A stretch of 64,000 nucleotides of DNA from Thermococcus cleftensis. Its GTDB lineage: Archaea > Methanobacteriota_B > Thermococci > Thermococcales > Thermococcaceae. The notes beneath the pieces were generated by a model, which was not told the DNA's origin, searched no databases, and worked only from the letters and a program-made list of their open reading frames with translations. The stretch lies in the NCBI RefSeq assembly GCF_000265525.1, contig NC_018015.1, forward strand, positions 780,322 to 844,321, read 5' to 3'. The translations under genes and the position numbers were made by a program. Below, piece by piece: positions 9,004-17,228 of this stretch; the stretch's first letter is position 1, and each line of letters starts with the position of its first letter.

Positions 9004-12000
9004 ACCCAGCGCGCTCCCGAAGAAGGGAACCGCCGTCACGTCCAGGGGCTGGGAGTAGTCAATCGAGCCGTCCGCCAGCTCACCGTCCGTGTCAAGGGGA
9101 GACATCAGATCGACGACCTTCGGCGAGCCAGGATCCACGGTGCCACCCTTGCCGTCCCCGATGAGCACCAAGACGTTGATGCCGATGCTGGAGGCGTCCC
9201 CCAGCAGGGCCCTCGGAACGGCCACCTGAACCACGTCGTTCACGGTTGAGACCACGGCGTAATAGTCACCGGAAACTTCCCCGAAAGACGAGTCGTAGAG
9301 AAGAACCGCAGGCGAACCGAGGAGCCTGTCGCTGGGAAGGTTCGGCCGGGAGAGATCGAGCACCAGTGCGTAGTCCCAGCCCGGCGAGTAGGAGAGGCCG
9401 CCGGAGAGGGGCACCGTGGTGTTGGCGCCGGTTCCGGTGTTGAGGAGAACCTCTATGACGGGAGAGCCGAAGAGACCCACACCCGTCAGGTTTGCCAGTT
9501 TTATGGAGATGTAGAGGTACTCCCCATCGGCCCTGACGCGGACGCTCTCCAGGTCGTAGTTGGAAGCCGGGAGGGGGTAGTTCTCGGTGGCATGAACGTC
9601 CGCGGAGGCGTCGTGCCAGGCGTACTCTCCGTTGATTATCTCGCCCGTGTTGGGGGCCGGGAGGTCCGACGACCAGCCCACCTCGTCGCCGGTCAGGACG
9701 TCCGAAATCCCCGCCGGAGCATCAGGTGCCAGGTAAACGCGATAGCTTCTTCCGCCGTTGTCGTCCCAGTGAGAGCCGTCGGTGAAGGCCAGCTCGATGG
9801 AGCCCCAGCCGGGATCGGTCTGGAGGATCGCCTTCCAGAGCCCGTTCTCGTACGTCATCTGGACATCGGAAGCGTCGAGCCAGCCATCATGGCCCCAGTG
9901 GAGGGCAATTGAAGAGGCACCTTCAAGGGGGCCGCCGGTGGCGTTGTAGTAAACCGTCACGCTCTCTCCCGCCGAAGGAACCGCCGGAGCGGTCCAGAAG
10001 CTTCCGGAGAGGGGCGAGCTGAGGAGCTTCCCGAAGAGTGAAGCGTTCCAGGGGCCGGCGAAGAGGTAGAACCTGGCGTCGGAGTCAAAGCTTATCTCGT
10101 CCACAACGGCCAGGGTTCTCCAGTCCTCGCCCCTGTTGAAGGACGCGGGAGCTGGAATCACGTACGCCCCGAGGGTGTCGGTCACGGAGTTGTAGTAGCC
10201 GGCGACGGCACCGGAGTAGAGCCAGGTTCTTCCGACGTTGGCCTTTCCGCTGAGGAGCATGTCGGAGATGCCCGGGGAGAAGCCGGTCTTGACGTAGGTT
10301 CTCCCGCCGACGTTGCGGTAGGTGATCTCGAGGTAAGGCCAGCCCTCTTCGAGGTTGATGACCTTGTAGAACCCGCTGGGGTGCCTCGCCACGACCACGA
10401 CCCTGCCGTCGGAGCCGTCCTCCAGTATCTCCAGCTGGTAGTAGTCGTTCTCGTAGGTTCCGCCGTCGTAGGCGTCGCTGAGGGCCCACACGTGGTTTCC
10501 ATCGTTGTAGTCGCCCTCCGTCCCGCTCCACAGGGCCATCGAGTTCCCGATGACAACGTTCCCAGAGGAGTCGAAGAGCCAGCCAATGCGGCCGCCCACG
10601 GGGTCGATGACCGCGTAGAGCCTGTCGTTCTGTATAACGACCTCGTCATCGTTGTCCCCATCGACGTTCTTCCAGTAGGCGGAGAGGGGCTTGCTGGAAT
10701 CGTTCAGCCACCAAGCGGCGTAGGCGTAAACCAGCGCGTGCCTCGCGTGGGCGGTGATTTCCTTCTCCCACCCGCTGATGGGACCGGTCAGGCCGTCGTG
10801 CCAGCCGGTTTCGTAGATGTTCGCCAGCAGGGTCGTCCAGGCCATCTCAACGAGGTTGTTGCTCACCCCAGCGTTCTCGAGGGCCTTGAGCTCCTGGTAG
10901 GCGTCCCACCACAGCCCGCCGGCAGATTTGGGACAGTTATAGGGGTAGTAGTTGATGGCCCAGTCCTTGTACCAGGCGTTCCTCTCGGCCGAGCCGTCGC
11001 CGTTCACGTCTCCAGTTCCGCCGTAGCCAGCCGTACCGCCGATTTCGGTGTAGGTTCCAGCTATTGGCCAGTAATCGCCGCCGTCGCCCCAGAACCTCCC
11101 GCCCTGCCAGGAGCTCCAGGACAGGACGTCGTCGAGCTTCACCGCCTGTATCCATGGGTGGGCGGCGACGTAGCGGACGAAGTAGAGGTAGTTCTCCGGA
11201 TCCGTCGGCCAGCCGGCAACTCCAGCGGCCTTCTCCCAGTCATCGGCGTAGACGAGGATCTGCTCCTGGTCCGAGCTCAGGGCAAAGTCAAGGAAATGGC
11301 GCTTGATGTTGGTGCGCTCATCGGGATTGTAGATGCTGTCCTTGAGCCAGTCGTCGATGAAGAACACCCTGAGCTGGCCGTTCGGGAGCCGGTAGACCTT
11401 GTAGGGATTGCCGGCGTTGGAGCCGTGGGTGTTCCCGTCGAGTATGACCGCCTCCACGTAGGGCCTCCCGTCGGCCGGATCGATGGCGGCGAAGTACTCC
11501 CAGGGGTCGCTCTTCACACCGTTCACGGGGTCGGAATCGCTCAGGCCCGTCTCCCACACCCTCTCGGGCACCCAGGCCACGCGCGGATCGTAGGCAAAGA
11601 GGCGCCATATGAGCTCGTTTTCCTTCCCAAGGCTCCTGACGTTCAGATCCGCCGGGAAGAAGGGCATTATGTGCTGCCCATAGGCGGAGGTCAGGATCGA
11701 TATCCAGCCCTCGGAGATGCCCTTGTTTATCTCCTCCCGGAAGTTGAAGTCACCGCAGTCGGGGTCGTTCCAGAGCAGGCTCTCCAGGAGAACCCCGCTG
11801 AGATGGAGGTTCACCGGGACCTTGTAGGCGTCGTGGGTCCTGAGTATCTCGTCGAAACCCGTCCCAACGCCGCCGCAGAACACGTCGGTGTAGCCGATGT
11901 GCTGGTTGCCGTGGTGGACGAAGGCCACCTTGGCCGTTCCAACCTTATCGTCGCTGGTGAAGTAGTAGTTGAGATCGTCCGGCATCGAATCGGTTACGTG

Positions 12001-12591
12001 GTATGGACTGGAGAAGTCCTTGGAACTGACCACCTGGAAGTGAACCTGCCCGCCCGAGGGGAAGTTGGGTATCCTGTCCTTGTACAGCTCGATCTCGATG
12101 AAGTCGTAGTCGGCGTTTAAGGAGACCGCCTTGACGACGTCGTTGTGGACGCTCCAGTCCGGGAAGTAGACGTTGTAGTTACTGGAATCGTACACCGCCA
12201 CCGCCAGGTCCCAGGCCATTCCGCTCCAGATGCCGTTTCCGTTGCTGTCCACGAGGTTGTCCGGGAGCCAGTTCTGTCCACCATCTGCAAAGTCCATCAG
12301 AACGTACCAGTTGGCGTTTGCTTCCTCACCGATTTCAAGCTCGGTGACGTCGATGCGCAGGGTTATCGTGTCGGGGTTCTCGGAGTAGTAGAACGCCACG
12401 AGGTTCCCGGCCAGGTCGTCCCCATCGTCGTACCGGTACCAGAGGTCGTCGTGTCCGTCGAGGGCCTTGACGTTGTCGTAGACCCAGTCGAAGGGGCTCC
12501 CGTCCGCGGAGGGGTAGGCAACGGCAGGGTTCTGGAGAGCCGGGGAGATGATAGCCAAGAGGACGAGGGCGATTATTAAAGGCCTCTTCAC
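8959..12591 (-). CDS. Secreted GH57-like alpha-glucan protein with C-terminal VPFF sorting signal
   Basis: A 1210-residue protein: signal peptide, DOMON/glucodextranase-like beta domain (to about residue 215), GH57-like barrel, later beta-sandwich carbohydrate-binding domains, then VPFFGS, a hydrophobic helix and FRRG. GH57 motifs visible are HHGNQHIGY, a third motif near residues 295-310, AWVPERVWE (about 340) and YADDWEK (about 448). The Glu nucleophile expected in motif 3 aligns with Ser, so hydrolytic activity is uncertain. It resembles amylopullulanase-type proteins but not the classical Apu. GTG at 12591 follows GGGGTGAG; a GTG at 12600 is less likely. A TrmBL1-type motif overlaps this site. 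It is convergent with the archaeosortase gene. Confidence 0.8.
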   Translation of the reverse strand: MKRPLIIALVLLAIISPALQNPAVAYPSADGSPFDWVYDNVKALDGHDDLWYRYDDGDDLAGNLVAFYYSENPDTITLRIDVTELEIGEEANANWYVLMDFADGGQNWLPDNLVDSNGNGIWSGMAWDLAVAVYDSSNYNVYFPDWSVHNDVVKAVSLNADYDFIEIELYKDRIPNFPSGGQVHFQVVSSKDFSSPYHVTDSMPDDLNYYFTSDDKVGTAKVAFVHHGNQHIGYTDVFCGGVGTGFDEILRTHDAYKVPVNLHLSGVLLESLLWNDPDCGDFNFREEINKGISEGWISILTSAYGQHIMPFFPADLNVRSLGKENELIWRLFAYDPRVAWVPERVWETGLSDSDPVNGVKSDPWEYFAAIDPADGRPYVEAVILDGNTHGSNAGNPYKVYRLPNGQLRVFFIDDWLKDSIYNPDERTNIKRHFLDFALSSDQEQILVYADDWEKAAGVAGWPTDPENYLYFVRYVAAHPWIQAVKLDDVLSWSSWQGGRFWGDGGDYWPIAGTYTEIGGTAGYGGTGDVNGDGSAERNAWYKDWAINYYPYNCPKSAGGLWWDAYQELKALENAGVSNNLVEMAWTTLLANIYETGWHDGLTGPISGWEKEITAHARHALVYAYAAWWLNDSSKPLSAYWKNVDGDNDDEVVIQNDRLYAVIDPVGGRIGWLFDSSGNVVIGNSMALWSGTEGDYNDGNHVWALSDAYDGGTYENDYYQLEILEDGSDGRVVVVARHPSGFYKVINLEEGWPYLEITYRNVGGRTYVKTGFSPGISDMLLSGKANVGRTWLYSGAVAGYYNSVTDTLGAYVIPAPASFNRGEDWRTLAVVDEISFDSDARFYLFAGPWNASLFGKLLSSPLSGSFWTAPAVPSAGESVTVYYNATGGPLEGASSIALHWGHDGWLDASDVQMTYENGLWKAILQTDPGWGSIELAFTDGSHWDDNGGRSYRVYLAPDAPAGISDVLTGDEVGWSSDLPAPNTGEIINGEYAWHDASADVHATENYPLPASNYDLESVRVRADGEYLYISIKLANLTGVGLFGSPVIEVLLNTGTGANTTVPLSGGLSYSPGWDYALVLDLSRPNLPSDRLLGSPAVLLYDSSFGEVSGDYYAVVSTVNDVVQVAVPRALLGDASSIGINVLVLIGDGKGGTVDPGSPKVVDLMSPLDTDGELADGSIDYSQPLDVTAVPFFGSALGLVVLLGFLWLFRRG

Positions 12592-12594
12592 TTT

Positions 12595-12611
12595 ACTCAC
12601 CCCGGGTGATA
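12595..12611 (-). promoter_or_regulatory. Thermococcales glycolytic motif-like site at the GH57-like gene
   Basis: On the minus strand it reads TATCAC-CCGGG-GTGAGT, compared with the TrmBL1/Tgr consensus TATCAC-N5-GTGATA (10 of 12 positions). It lies downstream of the probable TATA (CTTTTATACC, about 12637-12646) and includes the ribosome-binding site. For this regulator class, that position is associated with repression. Confidence 0.6.
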
Positions 12612-12682
12612 CATCTCTGAGAAACGTTGGCGAGCGGGGTATAAAAGGTTAGCGCGGCTGATCAGAAAAGAACAGAGGGGAA

Positions 12683-13199
12683 TCAGCCCCTCCTGAAGAG
12701 CCAGACGGCACCGAGGGCGAGGAGCAGGGCTAGGGAAGCCATTGCCACCTCGTTGCTGAAGAAGGGAACGTTGGAGGTAGTCACTGCGTTCTCATAATAG
12801 TCAAAGTACGCGATCCCATTCGAGAAGTCGTCCGAATCAGCAACCACACCGTTGTGCTTTTCCTGAACATTATCGATGAAAATTGGGTGTGTGTACTGGA
12901 AGGACTAGAGCTGACTACCTCAACGTTATGAATGAATACCCCCGTAGTAGGGATCGTCATCGATTTAGTTGAAAGAGGCACATAATCCCAAACCTCCCCC
13001 ATCAACGTATAGATACGCGACTATTTGCTGTGAGAACAAGCCGTACTTGAGTAGAATGTCAAAACCGTGCCAAGTGCCCGGCAAGGCGTCCCAGGGCTGT
13101 TCTGTAACGGAAGGCGTTTCAAATATGGGACTGTATAACCCATAGCCCAAATACCAACCATCGCTAGAAGACCTAGCACAGATATAGGCGCGGAAACCG
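12683..13199 (-). pseudogene. 5'-truncated, frameshifted surface protein gene with VPFF sorting signal
   Basis: Three reading frames join into one protein-like sequence: RAYICAR..DGWYLGYGLYSP, a lectin/LamG-like stretch (WHGFDILLKYG, IVAYLYVDG), then EVWDYVPLSTKSM and IFIDNVQEKHNGVVADSDDF. It ends in NVPFFSNEV, a helix (LALLLALGAVWLF) and RRG. One shift is at a five-G run near 12998 and another near 12901. The frame has no start codon, and a stop just upstream coincides with the promoter of the next gene, so the 5' part is lost. The tail matches that of the GH57-like protein next door, so the intact ancestor was probably an archaeosortase substrate. Sequencing error could explain one shift but not the missing 5' end. 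Confidence 0.7.
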
Positions 13200-13236
13200 T
13201 TTTAAAGGCCCTGCCCCACTCTACCAGGGTGGTGAA

Positions 13237-14241
13237 ATGGGGGCTCCGCCGAAGGGAGCGGCGAAGTACTGGGACCTGCTCGCGATAATCGTCCTGTCGC
13301 TCATACTCGACGCGCTCATATTCCACTTCCCAGACAGCCTGGCGAGAAAGGCCCTTGGACTGGCCTTCGTCCTCTTCTTTCCGGGCTACGTCTTCATAAC
13401 CGCCCTCTTCCCCAACAGGCCCGAGCTTGACAACCTCGAGCGCCTGGCTTTGAGCTTCGGGCTGAGCATAGCGATAGTCCCCCTCATCGGCCTCGGCCTG
13501 AATTACACACCCTGGGGGATAAGGCTCATTCCGATACTGGTTAGCCTCACAATATTCAACGTCGCCCTCGCACTCATAGCCATCTACCGAAGGGCAAAGG
13601 CCTTCGAGCCTTGGGTTCCCTGGATAACCCTGGAGCGGGTGAAGGAGGAACTCGAGTGGGAGAACTCCAGCCGGCTCGACAAGGCCCTGACCGTTATCCT
13701 GATAATCTCCATAATAACCTCAATCGGAACCCTCGGCTACGTCATAACCCACCCCAAGCCGGGTGAAGCGTTCACCGAGTTCTACATTCTGGGGCCCGAT
13801 GGGATAGCGGACAACTACCCGACCGAGCTAAAGGTGGGGCAGAACGGAACCGTCATAATCGGAATAGTGAACCACGAGCACCGCAACGTGACCTACTACG
13901 TCCAGGTGTGGCTCGTGAACCTGACCTGGGACAACAGGACGAACACGACGGTGATACACGAGATGTACCCGATGCAGGGCTGGTTCAACGTGACCCTCCC
14001 GTCGATCCCCGTGAACATCGAGGGCAACTGGACGCCCCAGTTCGAGACCAACTACACCTTCAGCATAGACAAGCCGGGCAGATGGCAGGTGTGGTTCCTC
14101 CTCTTCAAGGACGAACAGCCGGGACTTCCCCCCGCGCCCCCAGACGGGAACTACGCGGAAACGGAAGCCAGGAACCTCATACTGGAAGCCATAAACGGGA
14201 CGATACAGAGTCTCAAGCTTAACGTTGATGTGAAACGGTGA
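13237..14241 (+). CDS. DUF1616 membrane protein
   Basis: A 334-residue protein. Four N-terminal helices (LLAIIVLSLILDALIF through LIGLGLN and IFNVALALIAIY) and one near residue 150 are followed by an extracytoplasmic domain with GQNGTVIIGIVNHEHRNVTYYVQVWL. This is the arrangement of DUF1616, common in archaea near S-layer and glycosylation genes. It has several N-x-S/T sequons. The ATG follows GGTGGTGAA, and a TATA (TTTTAAAG, about 13200) lies upstream. The function is unknown. The extracytoplasmic part resembles that of the 230-residue protein at 16465-17157. Confidence 0.85.
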   Translation: MGAPPKGAAKYWDLLAIIVLSLILDALIFHFPDSLARKALGLAFVLFFPGYVFITALFPNRPELDNLERLALSFGLSIAIVPLIGLGLNYTPWGIRLIPILVSLTIFNVALALIAIYRRAKAFEPWVPWITLERVKEELEWENSSRLDKALTVILIISIITSIGTLGYVITHPKPGEAFTEFYILGPDGIADNYPTELKVGQNGTVIIGIVNHEHRNVTYYVQVWLVNLTWDNRTNTTVIHEMYPMQGWFNVTLPSIPVNIEGNWTPQFETNYTFSIDKPGRWQVWFLLFKDEQPGLPPAPPDGNYAETEARNLILEAINGTIQSLKLNVDVKR

Positions 14242-14242
14242 A

Positions 14243-16462
14243 TCAGCCCCTTTCTATTATCGTTATTCTGTCGCTGGGACTGAAGCCGTTTGAGTCTTCT
14301 GGAGAGCCTCGGGCAACATCAAGAACCCTGCCGTCGGTTTCCTCCCACTTCCCAACGATATAATGAGTATTGTTGTTTATCAAGGAGTTAGAATGCATTC
14401 TGCTTCTTGCATAATACTCCAGAGCTGCCATCGTGGCATCGATATTAGTTCCCTCAAGGATAAGAATCGGAACGTTTCTGTATTTAATCGCTTGGATGAC
14501 GAATAGCCCCTCGGTAGTGTTCCACCAGGGATTTCCAAGAGAGGTAGTGTATATCGATGATGGAGTTTTTACCATGATACTATCCACACGAACCGGAACT
14601 ACCCTAGAACTCTCAAGTACCCTTACACACGGATTGGAAGTACTTCCTCCAATCAGGATCACGGAATCCGCCGATGAAAGGCAATACGAAAAACATTCCT
14701 CCCCTCCCCTTACAGGGACAAGTTTAGATATCCCTAGAAGAGAGCCGGCGTATGCCAACGTATTGGAATTCCTCCCGCACAGAATCCGGGTTCCGGGTGT
14801 TCTCTCAAAGTTGAAGAGGGAGAGGGGGACATAGTTACCAGTGTATACATAGAAGCGATCCGAAGATGCCAGCACGGAACCCTGAAGGATGGAAGGTTCC
14901 CTCAATAATTCACCTCCACACGCAGTAACCAGATTTCGAACAGCAAACTCGGTATAGTACATAGAACCCTCGGTTCTGGGATAATAACCCGCAGAGGGAT
15001 AGTGCTGGCAGAGGGTCACCAAATCGGATGGCCAGACGACGTCATAATCATAAAACCCTGGTATCCTTGAGGTGTTTAAAACACTGATAACGATGAGCAT
15101 TGATACCAATGAGGCAACTAAAAGAGGCTTAAAAATCGACTTAAAACCGTGTTTGAACATCTCGTCTTTTAATAGGGCGTGAGCTGCAACGGGAGCAGCA
15201 AATATCACGAAGTATTGAATAGCCCGAAGGAACCAATTGCGGAAGGTCCAGACCTTTCCCTCGGGCATGAAAAAGGATAGGGCTAAGAGACCCACACTTA
15301 CAAAAATCCACAACAGAGAGAGGATATCAAGATCTGAAATTTCTCTCTGGCGTATCTTATACAATATACCGTCAACATAAAACAGACCAAACGCAATATT
15401 TCCCATCTGGAAAAACAGGAATGATACAAGTGAACCGCCATAAACATCGGAATAGATACTTCTTTCAAGGATAATCTGCAAAACCACCGCCCCTGCAATA
15501 CCCAAGACCGCGACTATCAAAATAGCCTTGGAAGAGATTCTTGCAAGCACGTCAACAATAGAATTCCAGAAAACCTCAAAGAAACGGCCAACGGAAATAG
15601 GTAAATTCCTTACAAAAGTGTACAATCCGGCTGAGGATATCACAAGAAATCCAAGGGAAATCAATGAAAACTGATACACAGTCATGTCCGCACCGGCCAT
15701 ATTATTGAGTATCCAGGTCATATTCTTGATCAGATAATATGAATAGGGCATGAAAACAAAGATAGCCCACGATATCAAAATGGACACCAACGTCACATCC
15801 AGTTTCTTGAGGTAACTCTCCCCAGCATTGCCAAAAACTATCTTAATGGTCAGATACCCAAGAATCAGGGTAGAATACAAGATAAACGACAAAACATGAC
15901 TAAATATCAGGAGGATGTAAATCGATACAAATAACAAAACTGTGGAAGGCCTTAAGTTCACACTAATAGTGAGAACCACCAATATTAGTCCGACCAAAAG
16001 CCCTACCTGCTGGGGACGAGCCTCAATCGTGGGCCATAGGTACATACGAGTCAGGAACAACAGGAGAATCGCGGTTAATGAGTGTCTATCCGAGAAGCCA
16101 AACCTCCTGTAAGAAAAAAATATCACCAGCACGTAAAGCACCATAAAAAAGACGGAGTTCCAAATAACAACTTTCACCGGATCTCCTAAGATTCGATAAA
16201 ATAATCGGAGCAGAATCGGCGTTACATACCCGGAAACAATTGCCGTCTTATACCACATGGGACGAGCTATTAAAGATAGATAATAAGACTCGTCCGTAGT
16301 GGTGAAATATCTGTTGAATCCCATACGGATAAACACGACCAGTGTCAAAGACAAAATCACCAAAGACAACACCTTAATCCTATAGCTTATCTCACCAAAC
16401 AGGATCAGGTACACCGATAAAAAACAAAGGAGGAACAAAAAAAGGAGAATCACCATATCCAC
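14243..16462 (-). CDS. Polytopic membrane protein fused to S-layer-like C-terminal module
   Basis: A 739-residue protein. About eleven to thirteen helices fill residues 1-470, with GT-C/mannosyltransferase-like layout but no motif I can assign. The last 200 residues are soluble. They align with the C-terminal modules of the two giant surface proteins in this window: SVILIGGSTSNP matches DVLISVGGSLVNP, NPWWNTTEGLFVIQA matches KVWWNVSQGYFIIQL, EGTNIDATMAALEYYA matches YGTDADSTAAGAYYF, and the end NGFSPSDRITIIERG matches SGFSAGDSITIVAQG. GTG at 16462 or ATG at 16456 is possible. It follows the 230-residue gene directly. The DNA is more AT-rich than its neighbours. Confidence 0.8.
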   Translation of the reverse strand: MDMVILLFLFLLCFLSVYLILFGEISYRIKVLSLVILSLTLVVFIRMGFNRYFTTTDESYYLSLIARPMWYKTAIVSGYVTPILLRLFYRILGDPVKVVIWNSVFFMVLYVLVIFFSYRRFGFSDRHSLTAILLLFLTRMYLWPTIEARPQQVGLLVGLILVVLTISVNLRPSTVLLFVSIYILLIFSHVLSFILYSTLILGYLTIKIVFGNAGESYLKKLDVTLVSILISWAIFVFMPYSYYLIKNMTWILNNMAGADMTVYQFSLISLGFLVISSAGLYTFVRNLPISVGRFFEVFWNSIVDVLARISSKAILIVAVLGIAGAVVLQIILERSIYSDVYGGSLVSFLFFQMGNIAFGLFYVDGILYKIRQREISDLDILSLLWIFVSVGLLALSFFMPEGKVWTFRNWFLRAIQYFVIFAAPVAAHALLKDEMFKHGFKSIFKPLLVASLVSMLIVISVLNTSRIPGFYDYDVVWPSDLVTLCQHYPSAGYYPRTEGSMYYTEFAVRNLVTACGGELLREPSILQGSVLASSDRFYVYTGNYVPLSLFNFERTPGTRILCGRNSNTLAYAGSLLGISKLVPVRGGEECFSYCLSSADSVILIGGSTSNPCVRVLESSRVVPVRVDSIMVKTPSSIYTTSLGNPWWNTTEGLFVIQAIKYRNVPILILEGTNIDATMAALEYYARSRMHSNSLINNNTHYIVGKWEETDGRVLDVARGSPEDSNGFSPSDRITIIERG

Positions 16463-16464
16463 AG

Positions 16465-17157
16465 CTATCCCCCCGATACGGGAATAGTGGTTGATATCCG
16501 ATAGGATTTTCCAACCGAGGAATTTACCAGAACTTCAACCGTAATGCTCCTGGGAACATACTGGAACTTCATCATATCGTACTCGATGCGGTACATCCGA
16601 AGGTCAATTTTAGTTATGTTTAGATAGTATCTAGTCACGGTGATAATCCCCGACTTTTCGGTCTTTACTTCCTGTGACACCACCACCCCATCATCACTTG
16701 TGTTCAATATCAGTTGCAAGCCAGCGGGTCCGGAGTACATGGGGGGCAAGCAGACGGCGGATCCATTGTCAATCTCGCACCTGCCCGAGATGTTTGCCAA
16801 GTCAGTAACGTTGTACACGGCATTTCTTTTCTCAACGAGAATCCTATCATAGGCGGGAGAGCCAACCGAAAAACTGACCGGCACATACTCGGAACTTTTT
16901 GGTTTCAGATGCACAGTACCATTTGATATTAATCTCCCGTCAAGATAAACGCCGTACGTGTAGTTGACAGGCACCCCCTCATGAGACTCTATTATGAAGA
17001 TGACGGTATAATTCTTTAGGGGTTCCACTACGGCTGGGATAGTACCATTATCGAAGTAGACAATAGAAAAGCCGGATGACGTCTGATGCGAGACCGTTAA
17101 CACGATCCCGATGCCTATGATCAGCATAATGGCCAAGAAATAATATTCCCACCTCAT
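16465..17157 (-). CDS. Single-helix surface protein, DUF1616-like ectodomain
   Basis: A 230-residue protein with an N-terminal helix (YYFLAIMLIIGIGIVLTV) and a beta-rich ectodomain with many sequons. The part EPLKNYTVIFIIESHEGVPVNYTYGVYLDG resembles the outer domain of DUF1616 proteins such as the one at 13237. The ATG at 17157 is chosen after GGTGTTAG. A longer in-frame reading would run into the 3' end of the giant gene. Its stop lies three bases from the start of the polytopic gene, so the two form an operon and may form a complex. Confidence 0.7.
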   Translation of the reverse strand: MRWEYYFLAIMLIIGIGIVLTVSHQTSSGFSIVYFDNGTIPAVVEPLKNYTVIFIIESHEGVPVNYTYGVYLDGRLISNGTVHLKPKSSEYVPVSFSVGSPAYDRILVEKRNAVYNVTDLANISGRCEIDNGSAVCLPPMYSGPAGLQLILNTSDDGVVVSQEVKTEKSGIITVTRYYLNITKIDLRMYRIEYDMMKFQYVPRSITVEVLVNSSVGKSYRISTTIPVSGG

Positions 17158-17228
17158 CCCTAACACCAGAAACACTTCAGTGTAGTCAATTAAAAATTTT
17201 TGGGAAGGAAGAGAAAAGAAGGAAAACT

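Noticed and set aside
10381-12120. 579-codon open frame on the plus strand
   Set aside because: It is antisense to the GH57-like gene, which has a signal peptide, family motifs and start signals. GC-rich antisense frames of this length are expected shadows.
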